From positions 205,067-269,066 of the forward strand of contig NZ_JAGIBH010000011.1 of NCBI RefSeq assembly GCF_017744445.1: a stretch of DNA of 64,000 nucleotides. The letters run 5' to 3'. A program made the translations under genes and the position numbers. How positions within the stretch are numbered: the stretch's first letter is position 1; each line of letters opens with the position of its first letter. The notes beneath the pieces were generated by a model. The model saw only the letters and a program-made list of their open reading frames with translations, ran no database searches and was not told the DNA's origin. Positions 43,036 to 53,156 of this stretch are shown in pieces. The stretch is from Caulobacter sp. GTDB lineage: Bacteria > Pseudomonadota > Alphaproteobacteria > Caulobacterales > Caulobacteraceae.

Positions 43036-44349
43036 TTGAGCGACCATCTCCGCGCCCACGACGCCGCCCTGGCGCGGCTGCAGGCGCTGCATCCCAAGCT
43101 GATCGACCTGTCGCTGGACCGGATGCGGCGGCTGTGCGCGGCCTTGGGCGATCCGCAGGACCGTCTGCCGCCGGTGATCCACGTGGCCGGCACCAACGGC
43201 AAGGGCTCGACCGTCGCCTATCTGCGGGCCATGGCCGAGGCGGCGGGGCTCAAGGTCCACGTCTTCACCTCGCCGCACCTGGTCCGCTTCGCCGAACGGA
43301 TCCGCCTGGCCGGGACCCTGATCACCGACGACCACCTGGCCGCCGTGCTGGACCGCGTCGAGGCGGCAAACGCCGGCCAGGAAATCACCTTCTTCGAGAT
43401 CACCACGGCCGCGGCCTTCGTCGCCTTCGCCGAGGTCCCGGCCGATCTGTGCATCGTCGAGGTCGGGCTGGGCGGGATCCTGGACGCCACCAACGTCGTG
43501 ACGCCCAAGGTCAGCGTCATCGCTCCGGTCGACATCGATCACCGCGAATTCCTCGGCGACACCCTGGGCAAGATCGCGGTCGAGAAGGCCGGCATCATCA
43601 AGCGCGGCGCCCCCGCTGTCTCGGCCCGCCAGCAAGAAGAGGCCGAGACCGTCATCGAAGCCGCCGCCGAAAAGGCCGGCGTTTCGCTCACCCTGATGGG
43701 CCGCGACTTCGACGCCTGGAACGAGGGCGGCCGGCTGCTGGTCCAGATGCAGGACCGTCTGCTGGACCTGCCAACGCCGGCGCTGCCCGGCGACCACCAG
43801 TTCGCCAATGCCGGCCTGGCCGTCGCGGGGCTGCTGGCCCTGGGCGACGACCGGATCGACGAAGCCGCCATGGGCAGAGGCATCGCCGCCACGGTCTGGC
43901 CGGCCCGCTTCCAGCGCCTGACCGCCGGCCCTCTGGCCGAGCGCGCCAAGGCGGCGGGCGCCGACCTCTGGCTGGACGGCGGCCACAATCCGCATGCCGG
44001 CCGCGCCGTCTCTCGCGCCGTCGCCGACCTCGCCGCTCGCGACGGCCGGCCGGTGGCGCTGATCTCGGGCCTGCTGGCCAACAAGGACGCCACCGGTTTC
44101 TTCGGCGCCTTCCGGGGCGTGGCGGCCAAGGTCTTCACGGTCACCTTCGAAGGCCACGCCGCCGCGACCGCCGCCGACACGGCCGCCGCCGCCGAACTGG
44201 CCGGCCTGCGCGCCTCGGCCTGCGACTCGGTGGAGCAGGCGCTGGACAAGGCCCTGGCCATGGACCCGGTCCCCCACGTCCTGATCTGCGGCTCGCTCTA
44301 CCTGGCCGGCGAGATCCTGGGCATGAGCCCGGAGACTTGGCCTAGCTGA
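43036..44349 (+). CDS. folC: bifunctional folylpolyglutamate/dihydrofolate synthase
   Basis: A 437-aa Mur-ligase-like enzyme adding glutamate to dihydropteroate and folates. The ATP loop is VAGTNGKGSTVAYL (about 51-64), with TSPHLVRFAERIRL, VEVGLGGILDATNVV and the C-terminal domain starting WPARFQRLTAGP with DGGHNPHAG. The start is TTG 43036 (6 bp after accD), with only a weak ribosome site. It ends the trp-acc-fol operon against the convergent thioredoxin. Confidence 0.94.
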   Translation: MSDHLRAHDAALARLQALHPKLIDLSLDRMRRLCAALGDPQDRLPPVIHVAGTNGKGSTVAYLRAMAEAAGLKVHVFTSPHLVRFAERIRLAGTLITDDHLAAVLDRVEAANAGQEITFFEITTAAAFVAFAEVPADLCIVEVGLGGILDATNVVTPKVSVIAPVDIDHREFLGDTLGKIAVEKAGIIKRGAPAVSARQQEEAETVIEAAAEKAGVSLTLMGRDFDAWNEGGRLLVQMQDRLLDLPTPALPGDHQFANAGLAVAGLLALGDDRIDEAAMGRGIAATVWPARFQRLTAGPLAERAKAAGADLWLDGGHNPHAGRAVSRAVADLAARDGRPVALISGLLANKDATGFFGAFRGVAAKVFTVTFEGHAAATAADTAAAAELAGLRASACDSVEQALDKALAMDPVPHVLICGSLYLAGEILGMSPETWPS

Positions 44350-44368
44350 CTTGGGCCGACCTGACAGC

Positions 44369-44401
44369 AAAACGCCCGCCCCGGACTGACCGGGACGGGC
44401 G
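44369..44401 (-). terminator. intrinsic terminator of trxA
   Basis: Twelve-base-pair stem CGCCCGTCCCGG / CCGGGGCGGGCG (one G-T pair) with a 5-nt loop, followed on the minus strand by TTTT. It lies 26 bp after the trxA stop and in the gap to the convergent folC. Confidence 0.9.
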
Positions 44402-44426
44402 CTTCGAATTCAGCCGTGAAGGCGAC

Positions 44427-44759
44427 TTAGGCCGGTTGGACGCCGGCTTCGTTCAGCCATTCCAGGATCTTCTGCTTGGGCATGGCGCCGACCTTCATCG
44501 AGGTCATCTGGCCGTCGCGGAACAGCATCATGGTCGGGATGCCGCGGACGCCGTAGCGCGACGGGGTCGTCGGGCTGTCCTCGATATTGACCTTGGCGAC
44601 GGTGACGACGTCGGCCAGCTCTTCCGAGATCTGCTCCAGGGCCGGGGCGATCTGCTTACAGGGGCCGCACCACTCGGCCCAGAAGTCGACCAGCACGGGC
44701 TTGCTGGCCTTCAGGACGTCGGCTTCGAAGGTGGCGTCGGTCACCGCAACGGTGCTCAT
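44427..44759 (-). CDS. trxA: thioredoxin
   Basis: A 110-aa cytoplasmic disulfide reductase. The active site is WAEWCGPCKQIAP (about residues 28-40) and the cis-Pro is in GIPTMMLF. Length and sequence are those of Trx1. ATG 44759 has GGAG nine bases upstream. It follows addA by 120 bp on the same strand but has its own leader and terminator; the pair trxA-addA adjacency is common in alphaproteobacteria. Confidence 0.97.
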   Translation of the reverse strand: MSTVAVTDATFEADVLKASKPVLVDFWAEWCGPCKQIAPALEQISEELADVVTVAKVNIEDSPTTPSRYGVRGIPTMMLFRDGQMTSMKVGAMPKQKILEWLNEAGVQPA

Positions 44760-44879
44760 GGCTTGCTCCAGTCTGGCGTCACGCGGATCGGCGCGGAGGA
44801 CGCGGTAAAGGTCAAAATCCGGAATCGTTCCGGACGCTTGCGAAAGATGTAGGAGCCCAGCGCGTCTCCGGCAACGGGA

Positions 44880-47800
44880 TTAGGCCAGGCGGGCCAGGGC
44901 GTCGACCATCACCTTTTCTGGAACCGGCATCAGTTTGGGGCCGTCCGTCCATACCAGAGCCGCCTCCACGGTCCGGCCGGGGAACACCTCGCGCAGCACG
45001 GCGGCATAGACCGCCATCTGGGCCAGATAGGCCTGGTCAGCGTCTTCGATGCGGTCAGGGGAAGGCCGATTGGTCTTGTAATCGACGACCAGGACACGGG
45101 CGTCATCGACCACCAGCCGGTCGACTCGGCCCGAAACGGCCAGGCCCTTGGGCAGGTGCGCGCTGGTTCCGGCCAGGGCGACCTCCGCCCGTGAGCCCGG
45201 CCCGAACACGGCGGCGAACCGCGTATCGTCCAGCACGCCGAAGGCGGCGGGGGCCATTTCCTGGCGTTGCTCATCGGTCAGGTCGCGCTCGGCCGACAGC
45301 AGTCGCTGGGCCGCGCCGGCGCGCTGGTCCGGCGCGACGTCGGGCAAGAGCTGCAACAGCTTGTGCACGATCTCGCCCCGGCGGTAGCGACCCAGGCCCG
45401 AGACCCGCGCCAGCGGCGAGGGGGCCGGGACACGGGCATTGTCCTCGATCCGCGACGGGGCGGCGTAACGGGCGGCTGCCGGTTCGGGCGGGGCTACGGC
45501 CTTGATCCAGGCCGGCGCGATCGCCGAGGCGCGGACATCTTCCTCGACACGCGGCGCGGCCGATGGATCGGGGCCGTAACGCAGGAAAGCCGCTTCGCCC
45601 TCGCCGATCGTGCGGACATCCGGCGCGATATCGGGATGGGCGAAGGCGTTGCGGGCGGCCGCGTACCAGCCGCCGACCTTGTCATCCTTGGTCCGGGCGT
45701 CGATGCGGCCACACAGGATCAGCCGCTCCCGCGCTCGGGTCAGGGCCACGTAGAGCAGCCGCAGGGCTTCCTGGCTTTCCTTCTCCTCGCGCAGCTTGCG
45801 GGCGTCGGCCGAGGCCTTGCAGTCGCCCTTGCCGCTGGTCGCCCACAGCAAGCTGCCGTCCTCGGTGACCAGCAGCGGCGAGCCGCCGGCCCCGCGCTTC
45901 ACCGTGGTCTCGGGCAAGAAGACGATCGGCGCCTCAAGGCCCTTGGAGCCGTGGGCGGTCATCACCCGCACCTCGCGCCGGGCGCCTTCCATCTCGCGCT
46001 TCACGACGATGTCGAGCGCCGCGAAGTCGGCGACCAGGGCCTCGAGATCGCGGACGCCACGCTGCTCGGCCTCCATCACCTGGGCCAGGAACTCGTCGAG
46101 CGCTTCCTCGGCTTCGGCCCCCAGGCGGGTCAGCACTTTGGCGCGGTGCGAGCGGCCGGCGGCGTCGGTCAGGCCCAGCCAGCCGGCGTAGAACTCGAAC
46201 GGTTGGCGCTTGCGGCCCTCAGTCAGCGCCCAGTCGAGCACCGTCTGGGCGGCCATCCATTCGGCGCGCTCCTCGGCCCGCCGGCGAAGCTCGGCCCATA
46301 GCGTGGCGCGGCGACCCTTGGCCAGGGCGTAGACATCCTCGTCTGTCAGCGCGCAGAACGGCGTCTTCAGCAGGGCCGCCAGGGTCAGGTCATCGTCCGG
46401 GAACAGGATGAACCGCCCCAGGGCCAGCAGGTCCTCGAAGGCGATGTGGCTGGACAACGACAGCCGGTCGGCCCCCGCCACCGGCACGCCGCGCCGCTTC
46501 AGGGCGCGGATGATCTCCTCGAACAGCACCTTGCGGCGGCGGACCAGGACGAGAATGTCGCCCGCATGGGCGGCGCGGTGGCGGCCGGTCTCCTTGTCGA
46601 AGACGGCGTCGCCCCGGGCCAGGATGGCGGCGGTTTCGGCGGCGATAGCTTCGGCCAGACGGCGGTTGGCGCTGTGCTCGCTCTCGGCGTCGACCGGCGC
46701 GTCCCAGGCCTCGCGCTCCTCGCCGGGCCGCTCGCGGGTCAGCTGCCACAGGTCGACGCAGCCCGGATGGCCGTGACGGAACAGCTCGTGGCGCACCAGG
46801 TCCTGGCCCACCGGCGGCGGCACGCCCTCCCGGGTCTCGGGATCGGAGAACAGGGCGTCGACGAAGCTCAGGATCTCGTGGGTCGAGCGGTACGACACCG
46901 TCAGCGGCACGCCCTTGCCGACGGCGCCGACCGCTTCGATGCGAGCGATGTAGCCTTGCGTCTCGATCAGCAGGCGCTGCGGATCGGCGCCCTGGAACGA
47001 ATAGATCGACTGCTTCTCGTCGCCGACCACGAACAGGGTCCGCTCGGCCCGCCGCTCGCCGCCCCAGCCCTGCGCCGTCTCGCCGGCGAAGAAGTCGGCG
47101 GTCAGAGCGCTCAGAATCTCCCACTGCTCGGGCGCGGTGTCCTGGGCCTCGTCCAGCAGGATGTGGTCGATGCCGCCGTCCAGCTTGTAGAGCACCCAGG
47201 CCGCCTCGACCTTTTCGGTCAGCAGCACGCGGGTCTTGTCGATCAGGTCGGTGAAGTCCAGCGCGCCCCGCGCCTCCTTTTCGATCCGATGGGATTCGAC
47301 ATAGAGCACCGCCAGCCGCAGGGCGCCCTCGGTGTCCTCGGCCACCTTGGCGGCGCGGACCCGTTCGCGAGCGGCCTCCAGCTTGGCCTGTTCCAGCAGC
47401 AGGGCCTCGCGCAGATCCTCGCGGCTCTTCAGGCCCGAGGTCTTGGCCGGCCAGGTCGCGGGCGTGCCGTCGCCGCCTTCGGTGAAGAGCGCGCGCAGGG
47501 CCAGGTCCAAGGTCGCGTCCGGATCTCGGGCCACCGCGGCCAGCGCCTCGGCGTTCTTGGCGTCAGCCTTGCCGCCGCCGTCGAACAGCACCGTGGCCGC
47601 CGCCCGCCACGCGCCAAGGTCCAGTCGCGCCAAGGCTTGCGCCGCCAGATCGGCCGCCGAGGTCGGCTCATCGAAGCCGCATCGCGCCCAGGCGTCGGCG
47701 ATGGCTTCCGACAGCCCCCCGCAGCGCCGGACATAGTCCATGATCTGGCCGCGCCGGGTCTCGAAGCCATCGAACATCGCCTCGAAGCTCAGGAAATCCA

Positions 47801-48350
47801 GCGCCACCGAGAAGCGGGCATAGGCCTCTGAGAACGCATCCTCGTGCGTATCGACCCAGGCGGCCGTGGCCCGGCGGGCGGCGCGGGCGATGGCGGCGCC
47901 GGCCTGGTCGTCCATCACGGTGAAGCCGGGCGAGACCCCGGCCTCTAGGGGGAAGCGCCGCAGCAGCTTCTCGCAGAAGGCGTGGATGGTCTGAATCTTC
48001 AGGCCGCCCGGCGTCTCCAGGGCCTGGGCGAACAGGGCGCGGGCCTCGGACAGCCGCTTGGCGTCGTAGGTCGCTTCATCCTCGCCGACCAGCTTCATCA
48101 GCTCGGCCCGCAGGTCGGCGTCGCTGGTCACCGACCACTTGCCCAGCCGCTCGAACAGGCGCCGCTGCATCTCGGCGGCGGCGGCCTTGGTATAGGTCAC
48201 GCATAGGATCGCCTCGGGCGCCACCTTGGCCAGCAACAGGCGCGCGACCCGATCGATCAGGGTCTTGGTCTTGCCCGACCCGGCATTGGCCGTGACGAAG
48301 GCCGAGATCGCCGGATCGGCGGCGATGCGCTGGGGATCGAAAGCGGTCAT
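44880..48350 (-). CDS. addA: double-strand break repair helicase-nuclease AddA
   Basis: An 1156-aa UvrD-type helicase with C-terminal nuclease. Walker A is VTANAGSGKTKTLIDR near residue 25; Walker B is ILLDEAQDTAPEQW; VVGDEKQSIYSFQGADP, MTAHGSKGLEAPIVFLP and LLYVALTRARERL are helicase motifs III-VI. The RecB-family nuclease core is GRVDRLVVDDARVLVVDYKTNRPS (about 1080). With AddB it resects DNA ends for RecA loading. ATG 48350 overlaps the addB stop (ATGA); the longer upstream frame is shadow. Confidence 0.95.
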   Translation of the reverse strand: MTAFDPQRIAADPAISAFVTANAGSGKTKTLIDRVARLLLAKVAPEAILCVTYTKAAAAEMQRRLFERLGKWSVTSDADLRAELMKLVGEDEATYDAKRLSEARALFAQALETPGGLKIQTIHAFCEKLLRRFPLEAGVSPGFTVMDDQAGAAIARAARRATAAWVDTHEDAFSEAYARFSVALDFLSFEAMFDGFETRRGQIMDYVRRCGGLSEAIADAWARCGFDEPTSAADLAAQALARLDLGAWRAAATVLFDGGGKADAKNAEALAAVARDPDATLDLALRALFTEGGDGTPATWPAKTSGLKSREDLREALLLEQAKLEAARERVRAAKVAEDTEGALRLAVLYVESHRIEKEARGALDFTDLIDKTRVLLTEKVEAAWVLYKLDGGIDHILLDEAQDTAPEQWEILSALTADFFAGETAQGWGGERRAERTLFVVGDEKQSIYSFQGADPQRLLIETQGYIARIEAVGAVGKGVPLTVSYRSTHEILSFVDALFSDPETREGVPPPVGQDLVRHELFRHGHPGCVDLWQLTRERPGEEREAWDAPVDAESEHSANRRLAEAIAAETAAILARGDAVFDKETGRHRAAHAGDILVLVRRRKVLFEEIIRALKRRGVPVAGADRLSLSSHIAFEDLLALGRFILFPDDDLTLAALLKTPFCALTDEDVYALAKGRRATLWAELRRRAEERAEWMAAQTVLDWALTEGRKRQPFEFYAGWLGLTDAAGRSHRAKVLTRLGAEAEEALDEFLAQVMEAEQRGVRDLEALVADFAALDIVVKREMEGARREVRVMTAHGSKGLEAPIVFLPETTVKRGAGGSPLLVTEDGSLLWATSGKGDCKASADARKLREEKESQEALRLLYVALTRARERLILCGRIDARTKDDKVGGWYAAARNAFAHPDIAPDVRTIGEGEAAFLRYGPDPSAAPRVEEDVRASAIAPAWIKAVAPPEPAAARYAAPSRIEDNARVPAPSPLARVSGLGRYRRGEIVHKLLQLLPDVAPDQRAGAAQRLLSAERDLTDEQRQEMAPAAFGVLDDTRFAAVFGPGSRAEVALAGTSAHLPKGLAVSGRVDRLVVDDARVLVVDYKTNRPSPDRIEDADQAYLAQMAVYAAVLREVFPGRTVEAALVWTDGPKLMPVPEKVMVDALARLA

Positions 48351-51334
48351 TCGCCGTCCCCGTCGTCGCCGCTTGTCGACCATTCGAACACGCGGGCCAG
48401 GTGGGCGTAGTCGCCGGGGTGTTCCTTGACGAACTGCGGGGCGACCCTCGAGCGGTAGGGCTCGGCCGGATCGTCGTATCGGGCGATCAGGGTCGAGAGG
48501 CCTTCCAGGGCCTTGGTCGCGGCGGCGGTGCTTTCCTCGCCGGCCAGGGCGCGGACCTGCTCTTCGCCCGCCGGCTTGCGGCCGGTAACGCGGACATAGG
48601 TCAGGTCGCCGGGCGTCGGCTTGCCCAGGTCCGGGAAGCCGCCGTGCATCAGGATCGCCGCCGTCAGGGTCAGCTGCGGCGAGAAGCCGGTGTCGACCTG
48701 CTTCTGCGACGGGGCGGCGCCGGTCTTGTAGTCGAGGATGTGGGCGGTCCCGTCGGCGGTCGGCTCCAGGCGATCGGCCTTGGCGGTCAGGGTGAAGGGG
48801 CGGCCATTGATGCTGAGCGACAGCTCGCCGGCGGCCTCGACCACGACCTTGCGGGCCGTGGTCCGGCGATGGCGCTCCCAGTCGGCGACCCACAGGGCGG
48901 CTTCGCGGGCCAGGGCCTTTTCGCGGGCCAGGGCCGTGGGCGGCATGCCGGCGGCGACCAGGTGGTCGACATAGAGTTTCTCGAACACCGCCGCCGCGTC
49001 GGCCGGCACGGCGTCGGGGAACTGTTCGGCGAAGTCTTCGAAGGCGGCGTGGATGGCCGTGCCTCGGGCGCGTGCTTCGACAGGCTCGTCGGGGCGCTCC
49101 AGCGGATAGAGCCGCAGGATGTCGCGGGCCCAGACGCCGTAGGGGTCGCGGGTCAGGGCCTCGACGCGGGTGACGGCCATCTTGCGCGGACGGTCCTCGA
49201 CCGGCGGGGTCGGGGCCGGGCGGCTGATCGGGGCATAGGGATCGGGCGCATCGAGGGCGCGGACCCAGTCCAGCACGTCGTCACGGCGGGGCAGGGCCAG
49301 GCCCGCGCCGGCGGCCAGGGTCTTCAGCCGCCACAGCCAGCGCGACTCGACGGCCGGCGCGCCGCCGCGGCGTTCGCAATGGACCAGCACGACGTCCGGC
49401 GCGCTGGCGGCCTGGGCGAAGTCGTGGGCGGTCAGGCCGACGCGGCGCTCGGGCGGCGGCAGGCCCAGGCGGCTCCGCATGGGGCGCGACAGGAACGGAT
49501 CGATCGGCGCGCCCTGCGGCCAGACGCCTTCCTCCAGCCCGGCCAGCACCAGGCGATCGGCGCGAACCAGGCGGGCCTCGATGGCGCCCAGGATGCGCAG
49601 GCGTGGATGGGTGGCGCCGCCGACGCGGACGGTCTCCTCGTTGACCAGGCGGTCGAGGATGTCGGCAAAGGCCTGGGGCGAGGCGTCGGGCAGGGGCTCG
49701 CCGTCCTGGATCAGCGCCGCCATCAGCCCGCCCAGGCTCTCGCCCGCGCCGCCGGCCCACAGGCGGCTCGTGGCGATCAGGGCTTCCAGCGCCTCGACGA
49801 TGGCTTGGGCGGCGCGGCAGGGCGGGGCGAAGCCGTCGGCATAGACGGACGCGGCGTGATCGACGGCGGCCAGGACGCGGTCGCATAGGGCCAGGGCTTC
49901 GGGCGCGTCCTTCAGGCGGGCGCGCAGCACGTCCTTGGAGCCTGGCGCGGCGCCGCGCAGCCCTCGGCGTTCCAACATCGCGGCGGCGGGGGCCTCGTCT
50001 TCGCCCAGCACCAGCGGATGCTTGGCGAAGGCCAGCAGGCGGACGGGATTGAGCGGCTCCTCGACCAGCCGCGCCAGGTGCAGGGCCAGGATCGCCGAGC
50101 CGGCGGCGGCCAGGGGCGCGCCGGCCGAGCTGTCGGGGATGACGCCCCAGCGCTGCAGGCGGGTCATCACCCGGCGGGCCAGGGTCTGGTCGGGCGTGAC
50201 CAGGGCGGCGGTCTTGTCCGGGGTCTCCAGCGCCTCGCGCAGCAGCAAGGCGCAGGCGCCAGCGGCTTCCTCTTCGGCGCGGGCGGCGATGACCGAGAAG
50301 CCGGTCAGGCCCTCGGCGATCGGGTCCAAGCCGGGGGCTTCCGCGCGCAGGGCGGCGATCTGGGCCAGCCAGTCGGCGGTGGCCTCGGCCGGGCGCAGGG
50401 CCTCGTTGACGATGCGGCGACGCCAGCGGCCTCGGCTGTCGACATCGGGCGCCCAGGCGCGGACGTCGGCGCGCGAGACGCCGGCGCGGTCCAGCAGGCG
50501 CTTCATCGCGCCCTGCGGATGCTGCTCGCCGGGCGTGCCTTCGATGCGGGCCCAGGCGCTGTCGGCGAGGTCCTCGTCCAGGCCGGGTAGGACCACGGCC
50601 CCCTTGGGCGCGGCGGCGACGACGCGCAACAGATCGGCGGTGGCCGGCGCCGTGCCGGTCGAGCCAGCGGCGACCAGAACCTCGGTCGGCGGATCGTTCT
50701 TCCACTGCGTCTCCAGGGCGCGCAGCAGGCGGACGCGGCGCTCAGAGACGTCGATCAAGCCCAAGGCGTCCAGCCGCTTGGGCCAGGCGCTCAGCACCGC
50801 CTTCAGGAAGCGGGCCGAGACCTGCCAGTGCTGGGCGAGATCCCCTTCGGCCAGGCCGTCCAGCCGGTCCTCGAATTCGATCTCTTCGATCTGGCAGCTG
50901 TCGAGGAATTCCGACAGGGCCTTGGCCAGCTCCAGGGCCTGGACCGGGCCGGGTTTGAACGACAGCTTGTCGCCGTGATCGACGACCAGCCGCGCCAGCT
51001 CGAACCGGCGGCGGCGCGAGGAGATGCCGGGGGGCAGGTCCAGGGCCAGGTCGCCGGGCTCGAACGGCGGTTCGCCTTCTTCCAGGTCACCCAGCGGCCG
51101 GATCTGCGGCAGCAGCAAAGCGCGCCCGCCGCCGACGGCCAGGAAGGCGTCGGCCAGGGCGCGGGCGCCGCGGCGGGTGGGGGTCAGGACGGTGGCGCGC
51201 GGCAGGGCCTCGGGACCCAGCGGCTCCAGCGTGTTCAGCAGGCCGCGCGCCAGGTCGTCGACGAACGGGCGATGGGCGGGGATCGAGAACCAGCGCGGCC
51301 CCTCACGCTCGAAGAAAGGGGCCGGTCCGCTCAT
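48347..51334 (-). CDS. addB: double-strand break repair protein AddB
   Basis: A 995-aa inactivated-helicase partner of AddA. The N-terminus has RATVLTPTRRGARALADAF in place of a true Walker A; the C-terminal RecB-type nuclease holds KADRLEPTADGTAHILDYKTGAAPSQKQ. The length and the absence of Cys clusters fit the alphaproteobacterial AddB. ATG 51334 overlaps the murU stop (ATGA) and its own stop overlaps addA, so it lies in the middle of a coupled chain. Confidence 0.94.
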   Translation of the reverse strand: MSGPAPFFEREGPRWFSIPAHRPFVDDLARGLLNTLEPLGPEALPRATVLTPTRRGARALADAFLAVGGGRALLLPQIRPLGDLEEGEPPFEPGDLALDLPPGISSRRRRFELARLVVDHGDKLSFKPGPVQALELAKALSEFLDSCQIEEIEFEDRLDGLAEGDLAQHWQVSARFLKAVLSAWPKRLDALGLIDVSERRVRLLRALETQWKNDPPTEVLVAAGSTGTAPATADLLRVVAAAPKGAVVLPGLDEDLADSAWARIEGTPGEQHPQGAMKRLLDRAGVSRADVRAWAPDVDSRGRWRRRIVNEALRPAEATADWLAQIAALRAEAPGLDPIAEGLTGFSVIAARAEEEAAGACALLLREALETPDKTAALVTPDQTLARRVMTRLQRWGVIPDSSAGAPLAAAGSAILALHLARLVEEPLNPVRLLAFAKHPLVLGEDEAPAAAMLERRGLRGAAPGSKDVLRARLKDAPEALALCDRVLAAVDHAASVYADGFAPPCRAAQAIVEALEALIATSRLWAGGAGESLGGLMAALIQDGEPLPDASPQAFADILDRLVNEETVRVGGATHPRLRILGAIEARLVRADRLVLAGLEEGVWPQGAPIDPFLSRPMRSRLGLPPPERRVGLTAHDFAQAASAPDVVLVHCERRGGAPAVESRWLWRLKTLAAGAGLALPRRDDVLDWVRALDAPDPYAPISRPAPTPPVEDRPRKMAVTRVEALTRDPYGVWARDILRLYPLERPDEPVEARARGTAIHAAFEDFAEQFPDAVPADAAAVFEKLYVDHLVAAGMPPTALAREKALAREAALWVADWERHRRTTARKVVVEAAGELSLSINGRPFTLTAKADRLEPTADGTAHILDYKTGAAPSQKQVDTGFSPQLTLTAAILMHGGFPDLGKPTPGDLTYVRVTGRKPAGEEQVRALAGEESTAAATKALEGLSTLIARYDDPAEPYRSRVAPQFVKEHPGDYAHLARVFEWSTSGDDGDGE

Positions 51335-52065
51335 CTCTCGGAGAGCTTGGCTTCGGCCGCCAACTTGGCTTCGGGATCGCCCACATGCATCCAGAGCCCG
51401 TTGGGGGCGACGCCATGGACACGATGGTCGGCGGCTAGGCGCTTCCACAGCGGCAACAGCGAGAACGGCCCCTCCGGCCCGTCAGCGGTGATCGCCGGCT
51501 TGCAGATGTGGACGCCGACGTAGACGAGCGGGGCCATCTCGCCGGCGTCCTTGAAGCGGACCACGCCATCATTGAGGAATACGTCGCCGGTATCATGGAA
51601 GCCCAGCGAGCCCGAGGTCGAGGCCAGCATCAGGCACACGTCCATCTTGGCGGGATCCCAGGCCGAGGCAACCGCGTTGACGGCCGCGCCGCCGTGCTCG
51701 ATCCAGACGGAGTCGATGTTGGCTACGAACACGGGACCTTCGCCCAGCAGCGGCAGGGCGTGCTTGATGCCGCCGCCAGTCTCCAGCGCCTGGGCGCGTT
51801 CGTCGGAGATGACGATCTTCGGACCCAGCCCTTTGGCCTCACGGGCCTTCAGGTGGGCTTCGACCAGGTCGGCGAAGTAGTGGACATTGACCACGGCGGT
51901 CTCGACCCCGGCGGCCGCCAGGCGGTCCAGCATGTGGTCGATCAGCGCCTTGCCGTGCACCTCGACCAGGGCCTTGGGGCGGTCGTTGGTCAGGGGGCGC
52001 ATGCGCGTGCCGAGGCCGGCGGCCAGCACCATCGCAATCTTGGGAGCCATTTGGGGGCCGCTCAT
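51331..52065 (-). CDS. murU: N-acetylmuramate alpha-1-phosphate uridylyltransferase MurU
   Basis: A 244-aa nucleotidyltransferase. The N-terminal MVLAAGLGTRMRPLTNDRPKALVEV is the NTP-transferase signature; VANIDSVWIEHG carries the metal Asp. Paired with AmgK it turns recycled MurNAc into UDP-MurNAc, bypassing MurA and so the target of fosfomycin. ATG 52065 overlaps the amgK stop (ATGA); MAPKIAM at 52050 is a possible later start. The pair is characteristic of Caulobacter and pseudomonads. Confidence 0.93.
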   Translation of the reverse strand: MSGPQMAPKIAMVLAAGLGTRMRPLTNDRPKALVEVHGKALIDHMLDRLAAAGVETAVVNVHYFADLVEAHLKAREAKGLGPKIVISDERAQALETGGGIKHALPLLGEGPVFVANIDSVWIEHGGAAVNAVASAWDPAKMDVCLMLASTSGSLGFHDTGDVFLNDGVVRFKDAGEMAPLVYVGVHICKPAITADGPEGPFSLLPLWKRLAADHRVHGVAPNGLWMHVGDPEAKLAAEAKLSER

Positions 52066-53156
52066 CGACGCGTCTCCACCGGCACGTACTGGTCGAACCA
52101 GGCCTTCAGGTCGGCCAGCGCCGGATCGGCGAAGCAGACGTCCAGATAGACCCACAGGCGCGGGATGAAGTCGGCATAGCGGGGCTTGCCGTCGCGGGTC
52201 ACCAGGCGAGCGAAGATGCCCAGGATCCGGATGATGTTGAGCGCGCCCAGCGCGTGATAGTCGGCCAGGAAAGCGGTGCGGTCCAGCTCGGGCCGAGCGG
52301 CCAGATAGCGCTCCAGGCTGGCGGCTTCGCGCTCGGGCGAGACGGTGCGGCGGGCGTCGTGCAGCAGCATCGACAGGTCCCAGGCCGGATGGGCCAGGAC
52401 GGCGTCCTGGAAGTCCAGCATGCCGACGCGCGCGGCGCCCTCGCGCTGCGGCAGCCAGATCAGGTTCTCGGCGTGATAGTCGCGGTGGCAGAAGACGGTC
52501 GCGCCGGCTTCGCCAAGGCTGCGGATCGGGGCCCAGATGGCTTCCCATTCGGCCAGCGCCGCGGCGTCGAAAGTGATGTCGCGGAACTTGGGCTGCCACT
52601 CGACGAAGATGTCGTGGGCGGTCTTGAGGGCCAGGTCGTCGTACTTCAGCAGCGGCCAGGTCGAGCCGTCGAAGGCCAGCACGTCCGGCGTCGGCGCGGC
52701 GTGGATGGCCAGCAGGCCGTCGATGGCGGCGTCGTACAGCGGGGCCTCGTCGGTTCCGGTCTCGATCAGGCGGGCATAGAGGTCGTCACCCAGATCCTCC
52801 AGGACGGCGAGGCCGATCGCGGCGTCGGCGGCCAGCACCTTGGGGGCCGACAGGCCCTGGGCGTTCAGCCAGCCGGCGCAGGCGACGAAGGCGTCCACCC
52901 GGCCGGCGGCCAGGCGGGCCAGGGCGTTGTAGCCGAGCGCGGCGCGTTCCGCTGGCGTGGCGTCCGGCGGGCAGGGCGCGGTCTCGACCGACGGCGGCTG
53001 GTCCATGAAGATGAAGGTGGCTCCACCTTCACGATGCAGGCGCTCGTAGGACCGCGTCGAAGCGTCGCCGCCCAGGCTCTCGCGGCGGACGTCGCCGAAG
53101 CCGTGGGCTTCCAGGAACGCGGCCTTCGTCGTCTCACGCTCAGAACTCAAGGTCAC
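52062..53156 (-). CDS. amgK: N-acetylmuramate/N-acetylglucosamine kinase AmgK
   Basis: A 364-aa aminoglycoside-phosphotransferase-fold sugar kinase giving MurNAc 1-phosphate for MurU. The Brenner motif is VFCHRDYHAENLIWLP (about 224) and the metal motif is GMLDFQDAVLAHPAWDLSML (about 247). GTG 53156 overlaps the tsaE end by 17 bp; TTG 53150 has a better-spaced AAGG and could be the true start. It is followed by murU with ATGA overlap. Confidence 0.93.
   Translation of the reverse strand: MTLSSERETTKAAFLEAHGFGDVRRESLGGDASTRSYERLHREGGATFIFMDQPPSVETAPCPPDATPAERAALGYNALARLAAGRVDAFVACAGWLNAQGLSAPKVLAADAAIGLAVLEDLGDDLYARLIETGTDEAPLYDAAIDGLLAIHAAPTPDVLAFDGSTWPLLKYDDLALKTAHDIFVEWQPKFRDITFDAAALAEWEAIWAPIRSLGEAGATVFCHRDYHAENLIWLPQREGAARVGMLDFQDAVLAHPAWDLSMLLHDARRTVSPEREAASLERYLAARPELDRTAFLADYHALGALNIIRILGIFARLVTRDGKPRYADFIPRLWVYLDVCFADPALADLKAWFDQYVPVETRR

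Noticed and set aside
41113..44370. 1085-codon minus-strand ORF opposite trpA-accD-folC
   Set aside because: Antisense shadow; low-complexity Gly/Arg/Gln-rich product and three conserved genes on the other strand.
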